Source of the DNA: Bifidobacteriaceae bacterium
Lineage (GTDB): Bacteria > Actinomycetota > Actinomycetes > Actinomycetales > WQXJ01
Assembly: GCA_031261885.1 (NCBI GenBank)
Contig: JAISIU010000090.1
Span: 1-6,089, forward strand
Direction: 5' to 3'
DNA: 6,089 nucleotides
Shown: piece by piece, positions 1 through 6,089 of the stretch
Layout of the letters: every line of letters starts with the position of its first letter
Numbering within the stretch: the first letter of the stretch is position 1
Notes under the pieces: generated by a model
The model's database searches: none
Told to the model about the DNA's origin: nothing
Seen by the model: only the letters and a program-made list of their open reading frames with translations
Position numbers and translations under genes: made by a program

Positions 1-450
1 GTCAGCGTTACCCGGATCGCGCGGACGGTCGCGGCGGCTACCGATGACGACTCGTTGACGCGGCTAGCCCGGATGGTCGTCTTGGCAGTGGCCGTCGGCA
101 ACCTGGACTTGCACGCGAAGAATCTCTCGCTGATCCACCGGATCGACGGCACCATCACGCTGGCCGCGGCCTACGACATCGTCCCCCAGACGCATTTCCC
201 CAATGATCAAGAGATGGCGCTCGCGGTCAACGGCGAATACCGTCACGCCGCGCTGACCAGCGCTGATCTCGTGGCGGAACTGACCACCTGGGGAATCGAC
301 GACGCGGAGGCGCTGGTGCGCGGAACCCTGACCGCGGTGCGCGACGCCGTCGCCGCGGAACAACCCGACCGCCGCGCTTACACGAATCTCCGTGCCGACA
401 TCGACCGCTTCATCACGAACCTCCTGGCCGGCCACCCCGCTGGCGCCTGA
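1..450 (+). CDS. HipA-type serine/threonine kinase, C-terminal part (5' end outside window)
   Basis: The frame is open from base 1 and ends at TGA 448-450, giving the last 149 residues; the true start lies upstream. Seen: G-N-L-D-L-H-A-K-N at residues 33-41, the HipA catalytic-loop signature NxDxHxKN with D36 as the expected catalytic base, followed by A-Y-D at 57-59, whose Asp is the expected metal ligand. After this come HFPNDQEMALAVNGEY and a helical C-terminal region, as in HipA C-terminal domains. Known: HipA kinases phosphorylate a cytosolic target (glutamyl-tRNA synthetase in E. coli) and are usually held in check by an HTH antitoxin, HipB, often encoded just upstream. That position is outside this window, so I cannot say whether it is a complete toxin-antitoxin pair. 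Both catalytic residues visible here are intact, so there is no sign of decay in this part. The gene converges on the - strand cluster. Family assignment is firm; target and toxicity are unknown. Confidence 0.9.
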   Translation, partial: VSVTRIARTVAAATDDDSLTRLARMVVLAVAVGNLDLHAKNLSLIHRIDGTITLAAAYDIVPQTHFPNDQEMALAVNGEYRHAALTSADLVAELTTWGIDDAEALVRGTLTAVRDAVAAEQPDRRAYTNLRADIDRFITNLLAGHPAGA

Positions 451-465
451 CGCGGCGCATTGTCC

Positions 466-555
466 CTAGCGACGCGCGTACTTGCGGTGTGCCGCTTGGC
501 GGGAGGTGTCGCGGGCCAGGCCGATCGCGGCCCAGGAGTCGCCGGCCGCGTGGTG
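466..555 (-). pseudogene. Helix-turn-helix C-terminal remnant, in frame behind the PH-like gene
   Basis: Reading past the TGA of the neighbouring gene (556-558) in the same frame gives 29 sense codons and then TAG at 466-468. The peptide contains AAGDSWAAIGLARDTSRQAA and ends HRKYARR. This closely resembles the end of actinobacterial helix-turn-helix proteins of the pattern A-G-x-S-W-x-x-I-G ... S-R-Q-A-A-H-x-x-(F/Y), which commonly stop a few residues later. 26 of the 29 third codon positions are G or C, so the stretch still looks coding. No start codon lies inside it and no upstream HTH sequence is visible in other frames. It may be the surviving tail of a regulator gene cut by a rearrangement, or an extension of the PH-like protein reached by TGA readthrough (the stop is followed by C). 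A sequencing error at the stop is a third option. I favour a remnant. The motif call is fairly sure; the interpretation is not. Confidence 0.5.
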
Positions 556-1056
556 TCAGGCGGGGCGGGTGGGGACCTTTGCCTTCAGCGCCTCGATCAG
601 GGCCGTGAAATCCGCGCCCGTGTAGGCGGTCGCGGGCACGCGCTCCGGGGGCGCGGCCTTGCGGCGGATCAGTAGGCCCGGCAGCGTGTAGAGCCGCTTG
701 GAGGAGTGGCGCGGCTGGTAGCCCACCAGTTCGATGTCGTCATACGGGATCGTGTGCTGGTGGCCCAACGAGTCCGTCACCCGCAGCGCCTCCGGCCCGG
801 CTTCCAGCCGGCGGCGGCGCACGCACGCCAACCCATAAACCAGCTGCCCCAGCGCTACGGCCCACACGAGCACGTACATGGCCCACATCGTGTCGTGGAG
901 GTCGCCCCAGATCAGGACCAGGCCCATCACGGCCAGGAAGTAGAACACCCAAGCGGGCCAGCCGAGCGCGGCCAAAGCCCACACCGGGTGCGGCCTAACC
1001 ACAAGTGTCCCGGCGGCGCCCCCAGGCGCCGCCCGGTCAGCCGGATCCCCAGTCAT
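556..1056 (-). CDS. Small two-helix membrane protein with probable PH-like C-terminal domain
   Basis: 166 residues, ATG at 1056-1054, TGA at 556-558. The start is set by a strong ribosome site, AAGGAG, 8 nt upstream; a longer reading from 1146 adds 30 unconvincing residues and has no such site. Seen: a short Pro/Ala/Gly-rich N-terminus, a hydrophobic stretch at about 25-50, a second at 56-78, then four Arg (80-83), which places both ends in the cytosol. The tail (about 84-160) has the look of a bacterial PH-like domain: a beta-rich part with ALRVTDSLGHQHTIPYDDIELV, a turn, another strand pair, and a closing amphipathic helix FTALIEALKAKV. Bacterial PH-like membrane proteins are mostly uncharacterised. 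It lies 94 nt behind the transglutaminase-like gene on the same strand and is probably its operon partner, perhaps a small membrane accessory of the MoxR-linked complex; that role is inference from position. The fold call comes from the sequence pattern only. Confidence 0.8.
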   Translation of the reverse strand: MTGDPADRAAPGGAAGTLVVRPHPVWALAALGWPAWVFYFLAVMGLVLIWGDLHDTMWAMYVLVWAVALGQLVYGLACVRRRRLEAGPEALRVTDSLGHQHTIPYDDIELVGYQPRHSSKRLYTLPGLLIRRKAAPPERVPATAYTGADFTALIEALKAKVPTRPA

Positions 1057-1064
1057 CGTGGCCG

Positions 1065-1070
1065 CTCCTT
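1065..1070 (-). promoter_or_regulatory. Ribosome binding site of the PH-like membrane protein gene
   Basis: AAGGAG on the - strand, separated by 8 nt from the ATG at 1056-1054. It is a near-ideal Shine-Dalgarno match and decides the start against the longer reading frame beginning at 1146. It also suggests that this gene is translated independently of the gene before it, which ends 94 nt away. Confidence 0.8.
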
Positions 1071-1150
1071 CGCCATGCCGCCTGCCGCCCGCCAGGGGAC
1101 GGGCGCTCAAGCACTCTACCTGGTCTGACGCGGCCGCGAAGGGCACGCGG

Positions 1151-4033
1151 TCAGCGAGGCCGCCGCGTCACGGGCGGCAGCGTGCCGGTCACGGCCCCCG
1201 CCGGGATCGGCAACCCGGCACTCGACTCGCCGGCCGCGCCGGCCGCACCCGTGGCATTGCCGGAACCCGAGCCGCCCTTCCGGGCACCCTTCCGAGCCCG
1301 CTTCGCGGCCCGCGCCTCGGCCTTCCTCTCGGCCTCATCCGCTTGCCGCACCTGGGCGTCGCCGCGCCAACCGTGCCGCCGGCGCAACGACCGGGGCGAG
1401 AGCCGCGCCCGCAACCGGGAACGCCGCTTCATGCGCTTCAGCGTGCCGGCGCGCACTTGACCGATCTGCTCCCAATACGCCCCGGCGGCAGCATCGCTCG
1501 GCTCCGCCCCGCCGAAGATCGCCTGATCGGCATCGGCCGCGAGCGTGAGCAACCCGACCGGCGCCGCCGCTGCCACGTCCTCGCCGAGGACGCCACTCTC
1601 GACGGCGTGCCGTGCCGCCTCGACCCTGGTCGCGAGCGGCGGCGGGTCGACGTGCAGGTCCGCCACCAGATCCATGGTTTCCCGCCAACCGTTCGAGATC
1701 CGTCTGAGCGGTGGCCCGTGCCGCGACCGGCGCCGGCGGCGCACCAGTTTCAGCAACAACACGAGCCAGAACGGCGCCGTGACCACGATCAACGCGCCGA
1801 GGCCGCCCGCGGTCCACACCGCGTACTTGCCGACGGGCGCGGCCTTCTTGGTCGGGTGCGCCTTGGGCGCGTGCGACGTGTTCGGCTGCTGCCGCTTGTC
1901 ATCCGGCGGGTTCGTGTGCTTCGCGGTCGGGGGCGGCGGCTGCACCACCTGCGGCTGCGGCTGATTCGAATTGCCGGTGTTCGTCTGCGTGGGGGTCTGG
2001 TCCTGGTACGGCGTCGGGAAGAACGGCACCCAGCCATACCCGTCGAAGTCGATCTCGACCCACGCCTGGATGTCCTTGCCCTTCAGCACCTTGTCGGTGG
2101 ACGGGGTCATGAGGTCCCCGGCGTTCTTCGGGTCGAGCGCGGCCTGCTGTTGCACGTGGTAGGGCGCGAACCCCATGACGACGCGGGCCGGCAGCCCCTC
2201 GACCTGGGCCATCAACGCCATCGCGGAGGCGTACTGCTCGTCATCGCCGCGCATCTGTTGCGCGGTCAGCAGCTGGTTGATGCGGTCGAGCCCGTGGCCT
2301 GACAGCACGGCATTGCTGCCGATCGAGATGTCGCCCGCGTCGGCGTCGCCCTCCTGGCCGTTCGAGAAATAGCCGCGTGTCTGCAGGTTGTCGCACAACT
2401 TCTTCGCCACGGTCGAGGCCGTCGTGTCGGTGCCGACAATCTCGCGGGCCTTGTCCATGACGGTCTGCATCTGGCTGCGGTCGATGTCCGGCAGCGTGAT
2501 GTTCGCGGCCTGCGCGCCGCCCAGATCCGGGCAGCTGTCCTCCGTGGTGCCAACCTTGGAGGACCCGGGCGGGTAGTACGTCTCGACGTCGTAGTGGACA
2601 TCGCCCGGCACCCCGGATTCCTCGACGAGGCCGCCCGTGGCGGAGTTGTAACGCAACCCCGTGGCCGCGGCCGTCGCATCGGTGCCGTTGAACTGGATCT
2701 TGCGCGCGTATCCCGTCGAGTACAGCCACACGTTCGGCGCGCCGTCCGTCAGGTCCTTCGTGCTCGAATCGAGCACCTTGAGCGAAACCTCCGATGTCGT
2801 CCCACCGGACTGTCCGCCATCGGACCTCATGGAACCCGGAATGGTCCGCCCAACCCGGCGGAACTCACCGGAGTCCTCCATGCCGCTCCCGCCGGCCACG
2901 TTCCACACGATGCCGTCGAAATCATCCATCGTGGCGATCCGGATCGTCTGATTGCGCGGCAGGTCCTTGACCTCCAGAAGGTCCGTGTTCTTCAACTTCT
3001 TGACGTAACGCCGGAACGACGAGAGCGGGCTGGCGTAGTCCTCGGGATTGAACGGCGGCTGCACATGGTCACGCACCACGTACCGGTCCCGCAGCGGCGC
3101 CACGAACGTCCCCCCGGCCCATCCGGCGGCCGCCATGACCGCGATCACCGCGACCAGCGCCGGCAGGCGCCGCCCCGCGAGCGTGCCGCGCCGCCACGCC
3201 AACCACGTCAGCGCGACCGCGGCGCACACGATCCCGAGAACCACCGGCAGAACCGTGGTCTTGGTCCCGAGGACGATCGCGACGAGGAGACACGCCGCCG
3301 GCGGCAGCAACGCCCACGCCGCGAGCCGGGCCGAATCGCGCAGCGCCAACCCGGCGGCCACCACTGTGCCGACGAAAGCCACGAGGTACGCGGCCAAGAG
3401 GAAACCGCCGTCCGGGCCGATCGGCGTCGCGATCGTCAACACGCGTTGCCACACGGTGAACAGCCCGCTGCCCAACCACGTGAGCGCCTTGTCGGTCGGC
3501 ACGACGTGTTGGGTCGTCATCGACGGCACGACGACGGCCGGCGCCGTCACCAGGTACACGACGACGGCAGCGGCCAACATGATCAGCACATGGGCCCGCC
3601 GCCACGATGTCACGGCCGCGACGAGGAGGCCGGCCACGATCGCGGTCAGCACCGGGACGACGACCGCCTGGCCGCCGAACACGGGCTGCAACGGCACCAC
3701 CGCGGCGGCCATGAGCAGCGCGATCACGAGCAGATCGACGATGCGGCGCCAGAACCGGTGCCCGGCGCCGCCGGCCCGGCTCTCGCGCACGGCCCGCGAC
3801 TTGGGCGCGACCGCCTGCTTGCCGCTGTCCTCGCCGCTGGAAGGGAGTCCGATGGCGGCCCCCACCTTGGGCGACATCGTCGCCTGGGGTACGGACCCGC
3901 CGGCGGGACCCGGTACGGCGACCTTCGCCGGGGTGGCCGGCCGTGCGGCATCGTCCTCCCGCCGGGCCTGCCCGGCCCGATGGTCAGCGCGCACTCCGGC
4001 CGGCGTTCCCGGCCGCTTGTTCCGCTTGCTCAC
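1151..4033 (-). CDS. Transglutaminase-like (TgpA/DUF3488-type) membrane protein, probably catalytically inactive
   Basis: 960 residues, GTG start at 4033-4031, TGA at 1151-1153. Order: basic Ala/Pro-rich cytosolic N-terminus (1-95); seven hydrophobic helices at about 98-118, 122-142, 148-170, 208-231, 236-256, 260-280 and 289-310; a large outside domain (311-735); an eighth helix (737-762) followed by RRRRRSR; and a cytosolic tail of about 200 residues. Arg-rich loops support N-in, C-in topology. The transglutaminase-like core is at about 580-676, with RGDDEQYASAMALM, GLPARVVMGF and QAWVEIDFDGYGWVPFFPTP. Active members have Cys, His and Asp where this protein has D598, Q656 and F672, so thiol catalysis is not expected. 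A Pro/Gln/Thr-rich linker spans 676-735. C501 and C547 are the only outside cysteines. The tail ends in a Lys/Arg/Ala-rich segment (894-920) and a Gly/Ala/Ser stretch. It overlaps the DUF58 gene by 4 nt and is the usual partner of MoxR/DUF58. Family is firm; the function is unknown. Confidence 0.93.
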   Translation of the reverse strand: MSKRNKRPGTPAGVRADHRAGQARREDDAARPATPAKVAVPGPAGGSVPQATMSPKVGAAIGLPSSGEDSGKQAVAPKSRAVRESRAGGAGHRFWRRIVDLLVIALLMAAAVVPLQPVFGGQAVVVPVLTAIVAGLLVAAVTSWRRAHVLIMLAAAVVVYLVTAPAVVVPSMTTQHVVPTDKALTWLGSGLFTVWQRVLTIATPIGPDGGFLLAAYLVAFVGTVVAAGLALRDSARLAAWALLPPAACLLVAIVLGTKTTVLPVVLGIVCAAVALTWLAWRRGTLAGRRLPALVAVIAVMAAAGWAGGTFVAPLRDRYVVRDHVQPPFNPEDYASPLSSFRRYVKKLKNTDLLEVKDLPRNQTIRIATMDDFDGIVWNVAGGSGMEDSGEFRRVGRTIPGSMRSDGGQSGGTTSEVSLKVLDSSTKDLTDGAPNVWLYSTGYARKIQFNGTDATAAATGLRYNSATGGLVEESGVPGDVHYDVETYYPPGSSKVGTTEDSCPDLGGAQAANITLPDIDRSQMQTVMDKAREIVGTDTTASTVAKKLCDNLQTRGYFSNGQEGDADAGDISIGSNAVLSGHGLDRINQLLTAQQMRGDDEQYASAMALMAQVEGLPARVVMGFAPYHVQQQAALDPKNAGDLMTPSTDKVLKGKDIQAWVEIDFDGYGWVPFFPTPYQDQTPTQTNTGNSNQPQPQVVQPPPPTAKHTNPPDDKRQQPNTSHAPKAHPTKKAAPVGKYAVWTAGGLGALIVVTAPFWLVLLLKLVRRRRRSRHGPPLRRISNGWRETMDLVADLHVDPPPLATRVEAARHAVESGVLGEDVAAAAPVGLLTLAADADQAIFGGAEPSDAAAGAYWEQIGQVRAGTLKRMKRRSRLRARLSPRSLRRRHGWRGDAQVRQADEAERKAEARAAKRARKGARKGGSGSGNATGAAGAAGESSAGLPIPAGAVTGTLPPVTRRPR
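4030..4033 (-). promoter_or_regulatory. GTGA stop-start overlap (translational coupling)
   Basis: On the - strand the four bases GTGA carry both the GTG start of the transglutaminase-like gene and the TGA stop of the DUF58 gene. The bases just upstream (AGGCGG, then GTGCCGGT) give at most a weak ribosome site. Reinitiation by ribosomes finishing the DUF58 gene is therefore the likely way this gene is translated, which would tie the amounts of the two proteins together. Confidence 0.75.
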
Positions 4034-5421
4034 ACCGGCACCGCCTGTCTGAGGAGGCGCGGCAGGTCCTCGAGCTGGCCGACGGTCAGCTGCGTGAGCC
4101 GGCCCGTCTGGTGGAACTCGGCCTCCTGGCCCGTGGCGCAGCGCACCGTCACGATGCGGAGGTCAGGCGGCAAGTGGGTGACGGCGCCGCGCACGTCGCG
4201 GTGGCTCAGCACGCCGCCCGTCAGCAAGTACATGAGGGAGGTCCCGGGCACGTCGCGGACCACGCTGCGCGCCATGCGCAACGCCCCGAGCCCGTCCGGC
4301 GCCATCTCCAGCGGGCAGCAGTCGTCCATGAGGGCGCGCGCCCGTTCGGTGCGCAGCAGCGTGCGGCCGGCCAGCGCGCTGGTCTCGCGTTCATCCCGGA
4401 GGTTCTGCACGCCGATCGACGCGAGCACTGAGATCGCGAGCTCGAAGTCCTCCGGGTCGGCGTATTCGGAGGCCGCCGTCGAGAGCGCCAGGCCGACGTG
4501 CACGCGGCGCGACTCCTGGTATTGCCTGACCATGAGCTTGCCGAGCCGGGCCGAACTCTTCCAGTGGATGTTGCGGCGGTCGTCGCCTGGCACGTATTCG
4601 CGCAGCGCGTGGAACGAGATGTCGGAGTCCGTGATCTGCTCGGTCGGTTGGCCTTCCAGGTCGCGCAGGATGCCGGCCGTGGTGCCCTTCAGTGGCACGA
4701 TCCGGGGGTGGACGTACAGGTCGATGGCGTCCGTCCACTTGACGGCGCGGTCGATCAACCCGAGTGGGTCGCCGCGCGAGCTGCGGACCGGGCCGACGCG
4801 CAGCAGCGCCCGCTTGGCCGTGGGCACGGTGAACACCTCGTCGAACCGCTGGCCCGGGGCGAGCGAACCGATCTGGAACACGATCTCCGCCGGGCCGACG
4901 GGCAGCACCATACGGGCCGGCAGCAGCCGCCGCCGCGACGAGTTCCACACGGCGAGCTGGCCCATGGCGCGTTCGCCGACGCGGACGCGGCGGTCCGCCA
5001 TCGTCAGTTCGGCGCCGAACGCGCTGCGGCCCGCCGCCAGCAGCGTGGCACAGAGCAGGGCGCCGAGCAGCGCCGCGGCCGGCACCATGAGTTCGATCCA
5101 GCCGGCCCAGGCGCCGATGCCGGCCAGCACCACGGCCGTGAGCAGCGCGAACCAGCCGAGCGGCCGGAGCGGGCCGACCGCGACATGGCGGCGGACCCAT
5201 TGGTAGGGCGGTAGCCAAATCTTCTTGAAAAAGCCGCCGATGCCGGCCAGCACCCGGCGCATGGGCCGCCGCCTTGGGCGGCGTGCCCGGCTTGTCGCCG
5301 TGTCCGCCCGCCCGGCGTCCTTTTTGGGTGACTTGTTCAGCGAACCGTTCGATTCGGCATCGGGCACGTCGAAGGGACGGTCAGCGTGCCGCTGCCGTTT
5401 CCCGCTCGCCGTGACGGCCAT
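4030..5421 (-). CDS. DUF58 family membrane protein with degenerate vWA-like metal site
   Basis: 463 residues, ATG at 5421-5419, TGA at 4032-4030. A basic, Ser/Asp-rich cytosolic N-terminus (1-85) is followed by two membrane helices at about 88-107 and 110-131, a beta-rich region (135-240) and the DUF58 signature FHALREYVPGDDRRNIHWKS at 270-289, then ARLGKLMVRQYQESRR. The vWA-like part that follows reads LALSTAASEY (311-320). The metal-binding motif DxSxS would have its Asp at S314 and its middle Ser at A316, so metal binding in the classical way is unlikely. Known: DUF58 proteins are regularly encoded beside MoxR ATPases and are thought to be their partners, but their biochemical role is not settled. 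The gene lies 47 nt after MoxR and overlaps the next gene by 4 nt. The chosen start has AGAGGA 5 nt upstream. M54 (5262-5260) is an alternative start with a weaker site; it would remove the N-terminal extension. Confidence 0.93.
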   Translation of the reverse strand: MAVTASGKRQRHADRPFDVPDAESNGSLNKSPKKDAGRADTATSRARRPRRRPMRRVLAGIGGFFKKIWLPPYQWVRRHVAVGPLRPLGWFALLTAVVLAGIGAWAGWIELMVPAAALLGALLCATLLAAGRSAFGAELTMADRRVRVGERAMGQLAVWNSSRRRLLPARMVLPVGPAEIVFQIGSLAPGQRFDEVFTVPTAKRALLRVGPVRSSRGDPLGLIDRAVKWTDAIDLYVHPRIVPLKGTTAGILRDLEGQPTEQITDSDISFHALREYVPGDDRRNIHWKSSARLGKLMVRQYQESRRVHVGLALSTAASEYADPEDFELAISVLASIGVQNLRDERETSALAGRTLLRTERARALMDDCCPLEMAPDGLGALRMARSVVRDVPGTSLMYLLTGGVLSHRDVRGAVTHLPPDLRIVTVRCATGQEAEFHQTGRLTQLTVGQLEDLPRLLRQAVPV

Positions 5422-5426
5422 GGGGG

Positions 5427-5432
5427 TCCTCT
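5427..5432 (-). promoter_or_regulatory. Ribosome binding site of the DUF58 gene
   Basis: AGAGGA on the - strand, 5 nt from the ATG at 5421-5419, with a second purine run AAAGG (5434-5438) just before it. It supports the long start of the DUF58 protein over the internal Met at residue 54. The spacing is slightly short, so the exact pairing is uncertain. Confidence 0.55.
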
Positions 5433-5468
5433 ACCTTTACTACTGCGCTACTGACTGGGGCCGCCGGG

Positions 5469-6089
5469 TCAGCCGACCCGCTCGGCCGGCGGCACGGTCT
5501 CCGCGATGATGCGGTTGACGATGTCCGGCGCGGTCACGCCCGCGAAATCCGCGTCCGGGTCGACGATGACGCGGTGCGCCAGCACGTGCGGGGCCAGCGA
5601 TTTGATGTCGTCCGGCGTGACGTAGGCGCGGCCGAGCGCGGGGGCCCACACCTTGGCGCAGCGGATCAGCGCGAGGACGCCACGCATGGACACGCCGAGC
5701 GAGGTCTGCGAGTCGCTACGGGTCGCCTCGCACAGGCGTTCCACGTAGTCGATGATCGCGGTGTCGACGAACGTGGTCTGCGCCAGGGCGATCATCTCGT
5801 TGACGTGGGCCGTGTCCGTGACCGGCGCCATGCCGGCCGTGCGGTCGACGCGTTCCGATTCGGCCGCGATCGCCATGGCCGCCTCACGGTCGGGGTAGCC
5901 GAGCGCCGTCTTGATGAGGAAGCGGTCGAGCTGGGCCTCCGGCAGGCGGTAGGTGCCGGCCTGTTCGATCGGGTTCTGCGTCGCGATCACGACGAACGGC
6001 CGCTCCACCTGGTGCGTGGAGCCGCCGACCGTGACCTGGCCCTCCTCCATGACCTCGAGCAGCGCCGATTGGGTCTTGGGAGAGGCACG
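5469..6089 (-). CDS. MoxR-family AAA+ ATPase, C-terminal part (start outside window)
   Basis: The frame is open from the right edge (6089) to TGA at 5471-5469, giving 206 residues; the Walker A and B motifs would lie outside the window. Seen, numbered from the edge: RASPKTQSALLEVMEEGQVT at 1-20, the MoxR segment just after Walker B; ATQNP at 36-40, with sensor 1 Asn39; GTYRLPEAQLDRF at 45-57, including the conserved Arg56 thought to act as arginine finger; and SMRGVLAL at 134-141, where the family usually has SPR and Arg136 is the sensor 2 Arg. The C-terminal lid runs through AYVTPDDIKSLAPHVLAHR. Known: MoxR ATPases are cytosolic oligomeric remodelling ATPases, thought to help assemble or activate partner proteins encoded beside them. 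Here it is the first visible gene of the cluster, 47 nt ahead of the DUF58 gene. A promoter would be beyond the right edge. All visible catalytic residues are intact. Confidence 0.95.
   Translation of the reverse strand, partial: RASPKTQSALLEVMEEGQVTVGGSTHQVERPFVVIATQNPIEQAGTYRLPEAQLDRFLIKTALGYPDREAAMAIAAESERVDRTAGMAPVTDTAHVNEMIALAQTTFVDTAIIDYVERLCEATRSDSQTSLGVSMRGVLALIRCAKVWAPALGRAYVTPDDIKSLAPHVLAHRVIVDPDADFAGVTAPDIVNRIIAETVPPAERVG

Noticed and set aside
513..535. Short GGGCC / GGCCC inverted repeat between the convergent genes
   Set aside because: 5-bp stem, 11-nt loop, no T-run, and it lies inside the HTH-like coding remnant, whose codons explain it.
460..675. A 71-codon open frame on the + strand
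   Set aside because: No ribosome site or domain; it is opposite the HTH-like remnant and the end of the PH-like gene.
1086..1105. Hairpin CGCCCG / CGGGCG with an 8-nt loop between the transglutaminase-like and PH-like genes
   Set aside because: Only a 6-bp stem with no T-run after it; such stems are common by chance at this GC content, so I do not call a terminator.
1057..1146. N-terminal extension of the PH-like membrane protein from a start at 1146
   Set aside because: The extra 30 residues show no pattern and the AAGGAG site points to the ATG at 1056-1054.
1058..2302. A 414-codon open frame on the + strand
   Set aside because: Arg/Pro/Gly-rich translation without a domain, fully opposite the transglutaminase-like gene and its downstream gap; a composition shadow.
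2594..5206. An 870-codon open frame on the + strand, opposite the DUF58 and transglutaminase-like genes
   Set aside because: It is rich in Arg, Pro and Ser with no recognisable domain, and it lies opposite two genes with clear family signatures. Long antisense frames are expected in high-GC DNA.
5440..5453. Direct repeat CTACTG-CG-CTACTG in the gap between the MoxR and DUF58 genes
   Set aside because: Two 6-base copies in a 47-nt gap are too little to support an operator or other element.

Overview
The window looks like chromosomal DNA of a high-GC Gram-positive bacterium (Actinomycetota). The evidence is strong G/C preference at third codon positions, TGA stops on all five coding regions, a GTG start in a GTGA gene overlap, and family versions that resemble actinobacterial ones. 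I cannot assign an order or genus from this sequence alone.

Layout. On the + strand, bases 1-450 hold the 3' end of a HipA-type kinase gene whose beginning is outside the window. Everything else reads on the - strand. From right to left (5' to 3' for these genes) the order is: a MoxR-type AAA+ ATPase (5469-6089, start outside the window), a DUF58 membrane protein (4030-5421), a large transglutaminase-like membrane protein (1151-4033), and a small two-helix membrane protein with a probable PH-like tail (556-1056). The last is followed, in the same reading frame, by 29 codons that look like the end of a helix-turn-helix protein (466-555). The hipA-like gene and this cluster meet tail to tail. 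No stretch over 300 bases lacks a gene.

How the genes fit together. MoxR, DUF58 and transglutaminase-like genes are a widespread conserved trio. MoxR ATPases are thought to act as chaperone-like remodelling factors for partners encoded beside them, and the DUF58 and transglutaminase-like proteins are the usual partners. Spacing here (47 nt, then a 4-nt overlap, then 94 nt) fits one transcript that starts upstream of the right edge. The trio is standard, but its partner proteins seem to have lost the residues of their nominal chemistry. The transglutaminase-like domain has Asp, Gln and Phe at the positions of the Cys-His-Asp triad. The DUF58 protein lacks the Asp of the metal-binding DxSxS motif. 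This suggests a structural or binding complex across the membrane, not a protease or amidase.

I found no RNA genes, CRISPR arrays, insertion sequences or convincing rho-independent terminators. The most unusual item is the in-frame helix-turn-helix tail behind the small membrane protein.
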